In this document: one piece after another, positions 17,290 to 26,487 of the stretch
Position numbering within the stretch: position 1 is the first letter of the stretch
Layout of the letters: each line of letters begins with the position of its first letter
The notes under the pieces: generated by a model
Databases searched by the model: none
Seen by the model: only the letters and a program-made list of their open reading frames with translations
Told to the model about the DNA's origin: nothing
DNA from: Paenibacillus dakarensis
GTDB lineage: Bacteria; Bacillota; Bacilli; Paenibacillales; Paenibacillaceae
Length of the DNA stretch: 64,000 bases
Assembly (NCBI RefSeq): GCF_001373415.1
Contig: NZ_CDSE01000047.1
Coordinates: 1 to 64,000 of the forward strand
Reading direction: 5' to 3'
Position numbers and translations under genes: made by a program

Positions 17290-18319
17290 AGCTCAATTCT
17301 CCCGTCATAGAAATTAACTGTTCCAGTTTCATCTGTGCACTTCCCGTATCAATTGCCTCAGCTGCCTTGGTAACACCCTCCGCAAGACTATCTGCCAAAC
17401 CAGAAACGTAAATGCAGGCTCCGGCGTTGGCAAGTACGATATCTCTATAGGCACTTCTCTCACCTTGAAGCACAGATCTGATAATCGAAGCATTCTCCTC
17501 AGCATCTCCACCCAGGACGGATTGCATCGGATGAACTGCAAGACCCAGGTCATGAGGATGAATATCAAAGGTCCGGATTTCTCCTCCACGTAGTTCTGAT
17601 ACCCGTGTTGGTGCGGATATGCTGATCTCATCCAATCCATCATGACTGGTTACGACCATAGCCCGTTTGAGGCCCAACTCCTTCAGAACCTTTGCGATTG
17701 TCTCTGTTTTATCCCGATCATAAATACCAAGCAGCTGACGATCTGCACCCGCTGGATTTGTCAAAGGACCCAGCATATTAAATACCGTTCGTACACCAAG
17801 CTCTTTTCTCGGGGCTGCTGCATGCTTCATCGATGGATGATAGATTTGAGCGAATAAAAAGCAGATACCAATCTGGTCAAGGCATTGTTTCGCCTGCTCT
17901 GCTGTTAAATGAATATTTACTCCCAAAGCTTCTAACACGTCAGCACTTCCTGCACGCCCGGAAGCAGAGCGGTTTCCATGTTTCGCTACCCGAACAGATA
18001 CAGAGGACGAGATAATAGCTGAGGCAGTGGATATATTGAACTTATGAATTCCAGAGCCTCCTGTTCCGCAGGTATCCAGTAATTGACTTCGTTCTGTCTG
18101 AACCCGGCCACCGGAGCCTCGCATGGCTTCTGCGAAACCTGTAATTTCCTCAACCGTTTCACCTTTGATGCGGAGTGCGGTTAACAGCGCTCCGATCTGA
18201 GAAGGCGTAGCTTTCCCTTCCATGATGGTCTGCATGACTTCTCTGGCTTCAATACGCTCCAGATCCTGGCCTTCTATTAATTTGGAAATACTGGATTGTA
18301 CAGTTCCCATATTGTTCAT
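17279..18319 (-). CDS. trpD: Anthranilate phosphoribosyltransferase
   Basis: This 346-aa enzyme joins anthranilate and PRPP. The PRPP motif is LDTCGTGGSGIHKFNISTASA (about 82 onward, in two parts), and KHGNRSASGRAGSADVLEALG (about 113) is the second signature. It is a stand-alone TrpD without a glutamine amidotransferase domain. GGAGGG precedes the ATG by about 10 bases; trpE ends 26 bp upstream. No trpG is present in this operon, as in B. subtilis, where the amidotransferase is supplied from a folate operon. Confidence 0.96.
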   Translation of the reverse strand: MNNMGTVQSSISKLIEGQDLERIEAREVMQTIMEGKATPSQIGALLTALRIKGETVEEITGFAEAMRGSGGRVQTERSQLLDTCGTGGSGIHKFNISTASAIISSSVSVRVAKHGNRSASGRAGSADVLEALGVNIHLTAEQAKQCLDQIGICFLFAQIYHPSMKHAAAPRKELGVRTVFNMLGPLTNPAGADRQLLGIYDRDKTETIAKVLKELGLKRAMVVTSHDGLDEISISAPTRVSELRGGEIRTFDIHPHDLGLAVHPMQSVLGGDAEENASIIRSVLQGERSAYRDIVLANAGACIYVSGLADSLAEGVTKAAEAIDTGSAQMKLEQLISMTGELSYVS

Positions 18320-18345
18320 TACTACTTCTCCCTCCTCTATAAATG

Positions 18346-19899
18346 TTAAGGTGTGTATTCGTAAAGATAATCCTGATTCGTTGTGCTTTCTGATTTCACC
18401 TTGGCTGGGAACATTGCTTCAGCAATCCGAATTGCTTTAAGCATCCCCTTCGCCTTATTGACTGTTTCTTCAAACTCTTTCTCTGGCTCGGAATCCCACA
18501 CAATACCTGCCCCGGCTTGAACATAAGCTTTGCCTTTCCGGAATATGATCGTCCGAATCGTAATGCATGAATTCATATTTCCAGTGAAGCCAAGATACCC
18601 TATCGCTCCTGCATAAGCTCCCCGGGCTTCATGCTCAAGCTCTGCGATAATTTCCATTGCCCGCAGTTTTGGAGCACCGGATACGGTTCCAGCAGGGAGA
18701 CAGGAGAGAAATGCATCAAAGAAATCCTTGTCTTCGCGAAGTTTGCCGGATACTCCGGACACGATGTGCATGACATGGGAGTAACGTTCGATTTCCATAA
18801 AAGTATCACACTTCACACTTCCGAATTCAGAGACACGGCCGAGATCATTACGCCCTAAGTCCACTAACATCAAATGCTCTGCCCGCTCTTTTTCATCCGT
18901 TAACAATTCTTCAGCAAGCCTTCGATCCGTTGATTCATCCATACCGCGAGGACGGGTTCCGGCAATCGGTCTCGTCTCAACCCTTCTGCCATCGACTTTA
19001 ACCAACGCTTCTGGTGAGGTTCCTACGATGATCTCCTCATCCATTTTTAAATAATACATATAAGGAGAAGGATTTAATGTTCTCAGCACCCGGTAAACAT
19101 GCAGCGGAGACACCTCAGTGTCGATATGAAACCGCTGGGACAGTACGACTTGAAATATATCGCCTGCACGGATGTATTCCTTCGCTATGTCTACATTGTT
19201 CATATACTGTTCCTTGGTCATATTGGATTTGATATGTCCTAGTTCAATTTCTGAAGGAATATTACGTGAATTTACGTTTTCTCGTGGTCCTTGCTCTTGC
19301 AATTGCTCAGCCGTCTCTTCCAGCTTGCGACATACATCCATATACGACTGCCGGATGTTATCATCCGAAGCGCCTTCCTTGACATGCACGTTGCCAATAA
19401 GAAGAATCTGCTGCTTCACATGGTCAAATACAATAATCTGATCACAAAACATAAATCGGATATCGTCCATCCCCAGATCATCAAGTGCATGGCTTGGCAG
19501 CTTCTCATAATACTGAAGAAGATCGTATCCAAAGAATCCAATCGCACCCCCGGTAAATGGAGGCATCTCATCAAGCTGTGGACTTCGATAAGAACGGAGC
19601 AGTGCTTTTAGTTCCTCTACCGGTTTACCAGTAAGCTGTTTTCGTGTGCCATTAAGATCTACTTCAATATGACCCTGCTTACCCGATATCATAAGGAAAG
19701 GATCAGTTCCGATAAACGAATATCGCGCCCATTGTACACCGCCCTCTACACTCTCCAATAAAAAGGCCCGTTCCCGCTCTGCATACCTTTGAAAAATACG
19801 AATCGGCGTTTCCATATCGGCAAGCAAACGGATCGCTACAGGAATCAAGTTGTATTGTCCGGCTAAGGACACCACTTGCTCCATTGATGGGTTAGCCAT
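18346..19899 (-). CDS. trpE: Anthranilate synthase component I
   Basis: This 517-aa chorismate-using enzyme is the first of the tryptophan branch. The N-terminal domain has the tryptophan feedback-site pattern LLESVEGG near residue 47. The catalytic half contains GDIFQVVLSQRF (about 250), GTSPEALVKVDG, RPIAGTRPRG (about 320), DLGRNDLGRV and GAPKLRAMEII (about 418). The ATG at 19899 has GGAGGG 8 bases upstream; an in-frame ATG 36 bases earlier lacks such a site. It is the first gene after the TRAP-controlled leader. Confidence 0.97.
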   Translation of the reverse strand: MANPSMEQVVSLAGQYNLIPVAIRLLADMETPIRIFQRYAERERAFLLESVEGGVQWARYSFIGTDPFLMISGKQGHIEVDLNGTRKQLTGKPVEELKALLRSYRSPQLDEMPPFTGGAIGFFGYDLLQYYEKLPSHALDDLGMDDIRFMFCDQIIVFDHVKQQILLIGNVHVKEGASDDNIRQSYMDVCRKLEETAEQLQEQGPRENVNSRNIPSEIELGHIKSNMTKEQYMNNVDIAKEYIRAGDIFQVVLSQRFHIDTEVSPLHVYRVLRTLNPSPYMYYLKMDEEIIVGTSPEALVKVDGRRVETRPIAGTRPRGMDESTDRRLAEELLTDEKERAEHLMLVDLGRNDLGRVSEFGSVKCDTFMEIERYSHVMHIVSGVSGKLREDKDFFDAFLSCLPAGTVSGAPKLRAMEIIAELEHEARGAYAGAIGYLGFTGNMNSCITIRTIIFRKGKAYVQAGAGIVWDSEPEKEFEETVNKAKGMLKAIRIAEAMFPAKVKSESTTNQDYLYEYTP

Positions 19900-19932
19900 A
19901 ATTAATCCCTCCTTATTTATCATCTGACCAAA

Positions 19933-19964
19933 CAAAAAAGACCTCTACCGAAGTAGAGGTCTCT
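19933..19964 (-). terminator. trp leader attenuator (intrinsic terminator)
   Basis: A perfect 10-bp stem (19939-19948 with 19953-19962), a UUCG tetraloop in the RNA and six following U. It sits 40 bases before trpE. The 5' arm and loop bases at 19951-19958 are complementary to triplets in the TRAP site, so formation is mutually exclusive with an antiterminator. Confidence 0.88.
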
Positions 19965-20148
19965 AACAGACAAGTATATGAAAAAGGGCATGGACAAGAA
20001 GGTACAACCAGATAAGGTAATGAGGTATCTAGATACATTATGTTCTCCAGCATAACTAACACTACCGGAACACAAATGATCAGAAAATACTCCAACCTTA
20101 AAAGATATGGTCTTCTCAATCCGCTTCATGGTGATTTCACACTATATG

Positions 20149-20201
20149 CTCTGCTCTTCTCATCTCAACTATACTCATCTAAACTCTACTCAGCTATTCT
20201 G
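20149..20201 (-). promoter_or_regulatory. TRAP-binding site of the trp leader (10-11 (G/U)AG triplets)
   Basis: In the transcript ten GAG or UAG triplets follow each other with exactly two spacer bases each (plus-strand triplets start at 20149, 20154, 20159, 20164, 20169, 20174, 20179, 20184, 20189 and 20194). A CAG at the same phase (20199) could be the eleventh. TRAP is an 11-mer that binds such arrays. The segment 20184-20191 (GAGUAGAG in RNA) pairs over 8 bases with terminator bases 19951-19958, which gives an antiterminator that TRAP would block. The rest of the gap 19963-20148 is untranslated leader with a 12-bp palindrome near 20027-20038. Confidence 0.93.
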
Positions 20202-20206
20202 ATATC

Positions 20207-20249
20207 AATATACAGGATCTGCTTTATAAATAGCAACCCCAAAATTCAA
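20207..20249 (-). promoter_or_regulatory. Possible internal promoter of the trp leader
   Basis: Two weak candidates lie just after aroH: TTGCTA (20231-20236) with TATATT (20207-20212) at 18 bp, and TTGAAT (20244-20249) with TATAAA (20223-20228) at 15 bp. Either would start the leader RNA only a few bases before the TRAP array. The position is uncertain, and transcription may also come from aroC. Confidence 0.35.
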
Positions 20250-20254
20250 TCTTT

Positions 20255-20626
20255 TTAGGAAGACGCCGATAAATCGGGCCGAAGCCGCTGGGCTTCATTC
20301 AAATAAACATGTTTAATTTCCTGTTGGCTCTTCTCTGTATTGACCTGCACCATTAAGCGAATGCAGCGGGGCAAGCTGCCCTGCACAGGAATTTCAACTG
20401 CACACATTAATGGAACCAGATCCCAGCCGTTCAGTGATCGAATCGCTCTTGCAGGAAATGTAGCATCCAGATCATGTGTCATGGTGATCCATACACTGCA
20501 TATATCTTCTGGCTTTACATCATTTCGCTTCACGATTTCGTCCAAAAGGAGTACGGTTTCCTTTAAAATCTCTTGTTCGTCATTTTGCGTGACGGTTGTC
20601 GCTCCGCGAATACCGCGATTCATCAT
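20255..20626 (-). CDS. aroH: Chorismate mutase, AroH class
   Basis: This 123-aa enzyme converts chorismate to prephenate, as a homotrimer of the Bacillus AroH type. Active-site residues of that family are all present: Arg in RGIRGATTV, Cys and Glu in MCAVEIPV, Arg in RCIRLMVQV and Tyr in KHVYLNEA. GGAGTAACG precedes the ATG; aroB ends 2 bp upstream. It directs chorismate towards tyrosine and phenylalanine in competition with TrpE, whose gene follows after the leader. Confidence 0.96.
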   Translation of the reverse strand: MMNRGIRGATTVTQNDEQEILKETVLLLDEIVKRNDVKPEDICSVWITMTHDLDATFPARAIRSLNGWDLVPLMCAVEIPVQGSLPRCIRLMVQVNTEKSQQEIKHVYLNEAQRLRPDLSASS

Positions 20627-20628
20627 CG

Positions 20629-21723
20629 TTACTCCTCCTTCTTCAACTGTTCTACAACCGAACGAACCAGCTCGACCGGCACATCCTTAACGATGCTAAC
20701 CTTACCAATTCGATCTGGAACGATAAACACCGTTTTACCGTCAGAAAACTTCTTGTCATGCTGCATGGCATCCATAATGTCATCAACCGGCAAATCTGAC
20801 GGAAGCACGACCGGAAGCTGAAGTGCCTTTAACATCTCCCTGGTTTCACTCACCAAATGTTTGCCTCTTCCAATCTTTTCAGCAATCATCGCAGACCCTA
20901 CCATACCGATCGAAATAGCTTCCCCATGCAGCAGTCGACCGTAACCGCCCACAGCTTCAATGGCATGCCCTATTGTATGGCCCAAGTTCAAGATGGCTCT
21001 TAGTCCACCTTCACGTTCATCTTGGGAGACAACATCCGCTTTTATGGCACAGCCGCGTTCTAAGCCATAAGCAAGCTTTTCCTTATCCAAGGAGAGTAAA
21101 TCGGCTGCATTATCCCGGCACCAATATGCAAACTGCTCATCCAGGATTAGCCCATGCTTAACCATTTCAGATAACCCTGCCGACACTTCCCTTGGAGGTA
21201 GTGTGGATAACGTATCAACATCATAAAGTACCATAGCCGGCTGGTGAAATGCTCCGATCATATTTTTAGCGAGAGGGTGGTTGACTGCCACCTTTCCACC
21301 TACGCTGCTGTCATGGGCAAGAATCGTTGTAGGGACCTGGACAAAAGTAATTCCTCTCATATAAGTAGCTGCTACAAAGCCTGCCAAGTCACCCACAACG
21401 CCTCCGCCCAGAGCAAATACTGCGGAATTCCGATCCAGCTTGCCTTGTATGGCGGTCGTCATCACTTGCTCAAATACGGCTAAAGATTTAGAGGTCTCTC
21501 CCGATGGTACAATATGAGATACGGTTTGAAATCCTGCCTCTGCCATGAAAGCTTCGACCATCTGCAAATAATGCGGGGCAACCTGATCATCTGTTACAAT
21601 CAAATGTGTACTAAGTTTATGAATTCCATGCTTCAAGCTTAGTTCACCGATCATGTTAAGGATACTTGAGCCTATATATATTGGATAAGAGCGTTCGCCT
21701 AATTCAACCTGTAAGGTTCTCAT
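20629..21723 (-). CDS. aroB: 3-dehydroquinate synthase
   Basis: This 364-aa NAD- and metal-dependent enzyme makes 3-dehydroquinate from DAHP. Signatures include the nucleotide-binding GGGVVGDLAGFVAATYMRG (about 100-118), metal-binding Glu and His in SAGLSEMVKHG (about 180), NLGHTIGHAIE (about 240) and LLHGEAISIG (about 258). The ATG at 21723 has GGAG 9 bases upstream and follows the aroC stop by 1 bp; a longer frame runs into aroC and is not used. Confidence 0.96.
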   Translation of the reverse strand: MRTLQVELGERSYPIYIGSSILNMIGELSLKHGIHKLSTHLIVTDDQVAPHYLQMVEAFMAEAGFQTVSHIVPSGETSKSLAVFEQVMTTAIQGKLDRNSAVFALGGGVVGDLAGFVAATYMRGITFVQVPTTILAHDSSVGGKVAVNHPLAKNMIGAFHQPAMVLYDVDTLSTLPPREVSAGLSEMVKHGLILDEQFAYWCRDNAADLLSLDKEKLAYGLERGCAIKADVVSQDEREGGLRAILNLGHTIGHAIEAVGGYGRLLHGEAISIGMVGSAMIAEKIGRGKHLVSETREMLKALQLPVVLPSDLPVDDIMDAMQHDKKFSDGKTVFIVPDRIGKVSIVKDVPVELVRSVVEQLKKEE

Positions 21724-21724
21724 A

Positions 21725-22894
21725 TTAGTAATTCTCCAGCTGAGCCAGATAATTGTTATAATTAGCTCGTATTTCTTCCATCGAGTCCCCGCCGAATTTC
21801 TCAAGGAACGCTTTCGCTACTTCCCAGGTTACCACATGCTCCATAACGACGCTTGCCGCAGGAACTGCACATGCATCTGAACGTTCCACTTGGGCTGTAA
21901 AAGCTTCCTTGGTATCAATATCTACACTTTGCAATGGCTTGTACAAGGTAGGAATCGGCTTCATCACGCCGCGAACCACGATTGGCATCCCGTTGGTCAT
22001 ACCGCCCTCAAACCCGCCTAGACGGTTGCTGGCACGGTAATATCCCCGCTCCTCACAATACATAATTTCATCATGCACATTTGAGCCTCTCAATTCACCG
22101 GCTTCAAATCCAATTCCTACTTCAACACCCTTGAAGGCATTGATGGACATTACACCTTGAGCAATTCTGCCATCAAGCTTTCGATCATACTGAACATGAC
22201 TTCCCAGTCCAACAGGAACCCCTTCAATGATACATTCCACAATACCGCCGATGGAGTCCCCTTCCTTTTTAATCAAATCTATGTACTCTTCCATCTTCTT
22301 CTCAGTTTCTTGATCGACAACGCGAACAGAAGATTCCTCCGTACGTGCTATCAACTCATCAATCGAGAGATTGTGAGGGGGAGCTTCAATTTCTCCGATT
22401 CTAATAACTTGGCCTGCTACCTTAATTCCAAACTGCTCCAAAAATTGCCTTGCAATCGCCCCGCATGCAACGCGAACTGTCGTTTCCCTGGCACTTGAGC
22501 GTTCCAATACATTTCGCAGGTCTGTCAGGTTATATTTCAAACCACCGTTCAAATCCGCATGTCCCGGTCTTGGGCGGTGCACGCGTCTCTTCTCTTCATC
22601 TGTTCCTTCAATCGGCTCAATATTCATAATGTTGCGCCAGTGCGTCCAGTCTTTATTCTCCACGACAAGTGCGATAGGTGCACCTGTTGTATACCCGTGG
22701 CGAACTCCACCGACGATCTGCGCTGAATCTTTCTCTATTTGCATGCGACGCCCGCGGCCGTAGCCTTTCTGTCTGCGCTGCAGTTGAAAATTCAATGCCT
22801 CAAAATCAATCTTAAGATTGCTCGGCATCCCTTCAATAATGGCGGTGAGTTGAGGACCGTGTGTCTCCCCGGCGGTCAAAAAACGGATAGTCAT
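21725..22894 (-). CDS. aroC: Chorismate synthase
   Basis: This 389-aa flavin-dependent enzyme makes chorismate from EPSP. Signatures include [20 protein letters not shown] at the N-terminus, [12 protein letters not shown] (about 41), the [13 protein letters not shown] block near residue 110, [18 protein letters not shown] and [13 protein letters not shown] near residue 295. The B. subtilis orthologue was named aroF. AAAGGGGG precedes the ATG at 22894; upstream in-frame codons are not used. It is the first gene of the supraoperon. Confidence 0.97.
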   Translation of the reverse strand: MTIRFLTAGETHGPQLTAIIEGMPSNLKIDFEALNFQLQRRQKGYGRGRRMQIEKDSAQIVGGVRHGYTTGAPIALVVENKDWTHWRNIMNIEPIEGTDEEKRRVHRPRPGHADLNGGLKYNLTDLRNVLERSSARETTVRVACGAIARQFLEQFGIKVAGQVIRIGEIEAPPHNLSIDELIARTEESSVRVVDQETEKKMEEYIDLIKKEGDSIGGIVECIIEGVPVGLGSHVQYDRKLDGRIAQGVMSINAFKGVEVGIGFEAGELRGSNVHDEIMYCEERGYYRASNRLGGFEGGMTNGMPIVVRGVMKPIPTLYKPLQSVDIDTKEAFTAQVERSDACAVPAASVVMEHVVTWEVAKAFLEKFGGDSMEEIRANYNNYLAQLENY

Positions 22895-23000
22895 GATGAG
22901 TTCCCCCTTTATTCTTTTAGGACTGTGAATCACTAAAACCCGAAAATATCTTCTGCTCATTATAGTATAGGACCTTCGCTTTGACAAGAAAACGGATTTA

Positions 23001-23040
23001 CAAAAAAAAGCACTCCTTATCTATAGATAAGAAGTGCTAG
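23001..23040 (-). terminator. Terminator between the 54-aa gene and aroC
   Basis: A stem of about 13 bp with one mismatch (23009-23022 with 23026-23038) is followed by eight T on the minus strand. It ends the upstream transcript just before the aroC leader. Confidence 0.82.
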
Positions 23041-23051
23041 TTGGGATTTGG

Positions 23052-23216
23052 TTATTTCAAATAACGTGTTGTCCTTCTCCAAGGTTTATATGCCTCGGTC
23101 TGTTGCGGATCTAGAATAGCATTTATCTGAAAACTTTCCAATCCAAGAATTTGTCCGCATTCCTGCACGCTGAATAATCCACGCTGGTAAGCGGTAATTA
23201 CCTTTCGTTTATCCAC
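23052..23216 (-). CDS. Unknown 54-aa protein, helix-turn-helix-like
   Basis: I do not recognise a family. The start is a GTG at 23216 with GGAGG 7 bases upstream, giving a 54-aa basic protein. Its core, YQRGLFSVQECGQILGLE, has the periodicity of a small helix-turn-helix, and the C-terminal tail is rich in Arg and Trp (KPWRRTTRYLK). The gene has its own downstream terminator, which supports expression. It sits between cheR and aroC, which are neighbours in B. subtilis. A DNA-binding role is possible but not shown. Confidence 0.65.
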   Translation of the reverse strand: MDKRKVITAYQRGLFSVQECGQILGLESFQINAILDPQQTEAYKPWRRTTRYLK

Positions 23217-23292
23217 CTTTCGACCTCCACTTGAATACTGCATATATCATTACTATTATCACATTTACAACATGCAATTATTCAAATAACAG

Positions 23293-24099
23293 TCATCCTC
23301 TAATTTTGCGGTAAAAGAAAGTTTCAGCCGTCTCAAGTCCATATTGACCCGGGTTAAATATTTGCTCAGTACTGCCTACAAACAGAACCCCGCCTGGCTT
23401 CAAGCTGTCAGCAAATTTCTGATACAGCTTATGCTTTGCCTCTTCTGTAAAATAAATCATTACATTTCTGCAAATAATCAAGTCAAATTCCGTATCAAAT
23501 TTGTCTGTGAGCAGGTTTTGTTTCTGGAAACGAACTTCTTTCTTAAGCTGTTCATTAAATCTATAGAGTGAGCCTTCTTCTGTAAAATATTTTGCGGCAA
23601 CCGCCTTGGGGACATCCTTTAAAGACCTCTCCAGATACATTCCCTGCATAGCTTTTGCAAGTGCTCCATCATCAATGTCTGTTGCCACAATCGTACTTGA
23701 ACGGAACAGGTTCTGCTCAGCTAATATCATGGCAAGCGTGTATGGTTCTTCGCCGGTAGAACAGGCTGCACTCCATAGCTTAAGACGTGTAGAACCCCGC
23801 CCGAATAACTCCGGTAAGACATTGTCTCTCAGAACCTCCCAGCGGTTTGGATTACGCCAAAACTCCGAGACATTAATCGTCATTCGATCCAGAAACTCGT
23901 GCATCAGTGATTTGTCCGTCATCATGCCTTCATAGAAGGAAGAGAATGTCTGATGCCCGTATTTTAAGCGAAGAGTTGTTAATCTCCGTTTCATCTGGGT
24001 CTCTTTATATTCTGCAAGATTGATTCCGGTACTCCGTTTGACGTTCTGAATAAATCCTATATAATCTTGGTCCAGCACTTCATTTTCATGTTCCTTCAT
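23293..24099 (-). CDS. cheR: Chemotaxis protein methyltransferase
   Basis: This 268-aa enzyme methylates glutamate residues of chemoreceptors using S-adenosylmethionine. The N-terminal helical CheR domain (about 1-75) is followed by the SAM-binding domain with LWSAACSTGEEPYTLAMIL (about 110-128), ATDIDDGAL (about 142), and DLIICRNVMIYF near residue 208. AGGATG precedes the ATG. No other chemotaxis genes are nearby; the position between ndk and aroC is conserved with B. subtilis. Confidence 0.95.
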   Translation of the reverse strand: MKEHENEVLDQDYIGFIQNVKRSTGINLAEYKETQMKRRLTTLRLKYGHQTFSSFYEGMMTDKSLMHEFLDRMTINVSEFWRNPNRWEVLRDNVLPELFGRGSTRLKLWSAACSTGEEPYTLAMILAEQNLFRSSTIVATDIDDGALAKAMQGMYLERSLKDVPKAVAAKYFTEEGSLYRFNEQLKKEVRFQKQNLLTDKFDTEFDLIICRNVMIYFTEEAKHKLYQKFADSLKPGGVLFVGSTEQIFNPGQYGLETAETFFYRKIRG

Positions 24100-24126
24100 C
24101 GTACCATCCTGTATTGATTCAGAATA

Positions 24127-24570
24127 TTAATTCCAAGGGGAAATGCTTTTTTCGTATTTAACAAGCTCCTCTGAACTGAAGAAATTTGCAATCTCCCGTT
24201 CCGCACTTTCCGGTGAATCCGAACCGTGAATCAGGTTATGAGGAGTATGTGAGGCGAAATCACCTCGAATGGTTCCTGGCAGCGCTTCCTTAACATTCGT
24301 TTTGCCTATAACCATACGAGATAAAGTGATGATATCGTCACCTTCCCATACCATCGCAAACACCGGGCCCGAGGTAATAAACTCCACTAAATCACCAAAA
24401 AAGTTTTTACCTTCATGCTCAGCATAGTGACGCTTTGCCTGTTCGTCGGAAATCTGAAGGAATTTCCCTGCAACAAGCTTAAAGCCTTTATCCTCCAGCC
24501 GGCTAACGATTCTTCCGATTAATCCCCGCTGAACACCATCCGGTTTTACCATCAAAAAAGTACGCTCCAT
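24127..24570 (-). CDS. ndk: Nucleoside diphosphate kinase
   Basis: This 147-aa enzyme balances nucleoside triphosphates through a phospho-His intermediate. Signatures are [18 protein letters not shown] at the N-terminus and the catalytic His in [16 protein letters not shown] near residue 115. The family normally starts at the ATG at 24570. An upstream ATG (24579) or GTG (24582) is better spaced from GGAG, so three or four extra residues are possible. It lies between hepT and cheR. Confidence 0.96.
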   Translation of the reverse strand: MERTFLMVKPDGVQRGLIGRIVSRLEDKGFKLVAGKFLQISDEQAKRHYAEHEGKNFFGDLVEFITSGPVFAMVWEGDDIITLSRMVIGKTNVKEALPGTIRGDFASHTPHNLIHGSDSPESAEREIANFFSSEELVKYEKSISPWN

Positions 24571-24648
24571 TAGCTTCATCACGCTCCATTTTCATACTAG
24601 TGATGTTACATTCTTCAAACGCAAGTTTAACAGAAGTGCAATTTCAGT

Positions 24649-25623
24649 TTAATATGAACGCTTTGTAACGAAGTGTGCAATATCTCTCAGTTGCTTTTTT
24701 GTTTTAATGTCCGGCAAGCCTTCCAAAGCATTCAACGCCTTTTGAATATAGCGGTCTGCAAGTTGTTCGGCGCGGGCAATTCCGCTGCTTGCTTTGATCA
24801 TCCCAACAGCTTTGCTGACATCGCATTGTCCATTCAGCGAATGAATTCGATCGATTTCTTCCAATAAAGGTTTTTTTATCTCCTGATCCTGAAGGGCATA
24901 AATGACAGGCAGGGTTATATTACCTTGCCTCATATCACTGCCAGGAGGCTTTCCAATTTGCTTTTCTGATCCGCATAAATCGAGAAGATCGTCCTGAATT
25001 TGAAAGGCCATTCCTACATTATACCCAAAACGATACATACTACTTGCAATTGTACGATCAGCATCTGCAGCCAGTGCACCCAGCTGACAGCTTATCGCGA
25101 TTAGAAGCGAAGTTTTTCGTCTTATTCGCAGAAGATAACGCCTAACATCCTGATCAGTATTAAAGAAATCACGAATCTGCTCCATTTCACCAATCGACAT
25201 CTCAACCATGGCTTTAGATAAAATCCGGTGAATCTCCGGGTTACTTAAATTTGTAGTCAGGGTTAATGCCTTGCCGTAAATATAATCACCCGTATACATA
25301 GCTATACGATTGTCCCATTTGGACTTGACTGTCGGCTTGCCTCTTCTTGTTTCTGCGTCATCAATAACATCGTCGTGTACAAGAGAAGCACTATGAATCA
25401 ATTCCAGCGGAACGGCAATATACTTGAGCTTGTTGATGTCGTAATTTCCGAATTTGCCGCCCATCAGCACAAAGACTGGACGAAGTCGTTTACCACCTGC
25501 CTTCAGAAGGTGAAGGGAAGTTTCAGTCAGTTGAGCTTCATCGCCTTCGATGCTGCGATATAGCTCTTTCTCAATGATATCCATATCTTTCTTCAGTGCT
25601 CCGAAAATGTCCAATCGCTTCAT
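24649..25623 (-). CDS. hepT: Heptaprenyl diphosphate synthase, component II
   Basis: This 324-aa trans-isoprenyl synthase provides the menaquinone side chain together with HepS. Both Asp-rich motifs are present: LVHDDVIDDAETRRGKP (about 80-96) and FQIQDDLLD (about 208). The KLLKAGGKRLRP-type substrate block is seen as LLKAGGKRLRPVFVLMGG near residue 40. The start overlaps the mqnA stop codon (AATGA). Unlike in B. subtilis, three menaquinone genes separate it from menG and hepS. Confidence 0.94.
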   Translation of the reverse strand: MKRLDIFGALKKDMDIIEKELYRSIEGDEAQLTETSLHLLKAGGKRLRPVFVLMGGKFGNYDINKLKYIAVPLELIHSASLVHDDVIDDAETRRGKPTVKSKWDNRIAMYTGDYIYGKALTLTTNLSNPEIHRILSKAMVEMSIGEMEQIRDFFNTDQDVRRYLLRIRRKTSLLIAISCQLGALAADADRTIASSMYRFGYNVGMAFQIQDDLLDLCGSEKQIGKPPGSDMRQGNITLPVIYALQDQEIKKPLLEEIDRIHSLNGQCDVSKAVGMIKASSGIARAEQLADRYIQKALNALEGLPDIKTKKQLRDIAHFVTKRSY

Positions 25624-26486
25624 TCTTTCACCTGCATCCGAATATTATCTCTCCATAGCTCAGGCTTCACATCTTGCTGTAAAAGTCCCAGTTCATACGC
25701 ATATTTAAAATATAAGCGGAGGCCCTTCTGCTGCTGTTCATCAAAATCATAACACAAATTATTGAAATATCCTTGCCAATAAGCTGCTGTTCCTCCAATT
25801 CGGCTGGTTGCTTCCGTTAAGATTGGAGTTAAATCCTTTAAGCTGCGTCTCTTGCTGTCCTGAAACATACGGGTGATTTCCGCCATGGCTTCTGGCTGCT
25901 GAGCCGCTGCTTTACGGTTAACAGCCCATACAGCAAAAGTCATACTGCATCCAGTGAAGTCCTTCCACCATGCACCCAAGTCAGTCATATGATACTTGCC
26001 ACGGTTATACCATGACTCTCTTATAGCATTATCGCCAATAAGCAGAGCCGCATCCGCATGCTCCATCATAAGTTCAAGGTTGGGCTCCATTGTCTTATAC
26101 TCCGGATTTCCCCCAAGCGCTTTGATCATCAGGATCTTAAGCAGATTAACCGATGTTGCAGAGGTATTCGTAAGTGCAATCGTTCCATTCTTCAGTGTCT
26201 GAAGAGGTCCACGGGAAAACAGAAAAATTGATTTAACGGGTCCATTCGCGCTCACGGATAAATCCGGAAGCAGCTGCAGCTGTTCAGCTGCTTCCGCATA
26301 AGCGAAGGAGGATAACGCACCGATGTGGATATCTCCTCTCTTCATGCCCTCATTCAAAACGGAAGGCACCTCTGTAACCATGGAAGCAGATGTGCGGAGC
26401 AATTGTGGATCAACATAATAAAACAATGGCCATGCATTGGTATAACTGATCTTGCCGATCACTGTCTTCGTGTCTTTTCCCGGCAT
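25620..26486 (-). CDS. mqnA: Chorismate dehydratase-type menaquinone protein (MqnA/MqnD family)
   Basis: This 288-aa periplasmic-binding-protein-fold enzyme resembles MqnA, which dehydrates chorismate to 3-enolpyruvylbenzoate, the first futalosine-pathway step. The conserved start IGKISYTNAWPLFYYV (about 8-23) and the hinge pattern TNTSATSVNLLKI are visible. The ATG at 26486 has GGGGTGA upstream, and the protein has no signal peptide; a longer open frame upstream lies in the UbiX-like gene. It overlaps hepT. MqnD is the alternative, but the N-terminal motif favours MqnA. Confidence 0.85.
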   Translation of the reverse strand: MPGKDTKTVIGKISYTNAWPLFYYVDPQLLRTSASMVTEVPSVLNEGMKRGDIHIGALSSFAYAEAAEQLQLLPDLSVSANGPVKSIFLFSRGPLQTLKNGTIALTNTSATSVNLLKILMIKALGGNPEYKTMEPNLELMMEHADAALLIGDNAIRESWYNRGKYHMTDLGAWWKDFTGCSMTFAVWAVNRKAAAQQPEAMAEITRMFQDSKRRSLKDLTPILTEATSRIGGTAAYWQGYFNNLCYDFDEQQQKGLRLYFKYAYELGLLQQDVKPELWRDNIRMQVKE

Positions 26487-26487
26487 G

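Noticed and set aside
19913..20129. Two overlapping open frames of 68-69 codons in the trp leader
   Set aside because: They run through the terminator stem, lack a ribosome site and contain no Trp-rich leader peptide, so TRAP control explains the region better.
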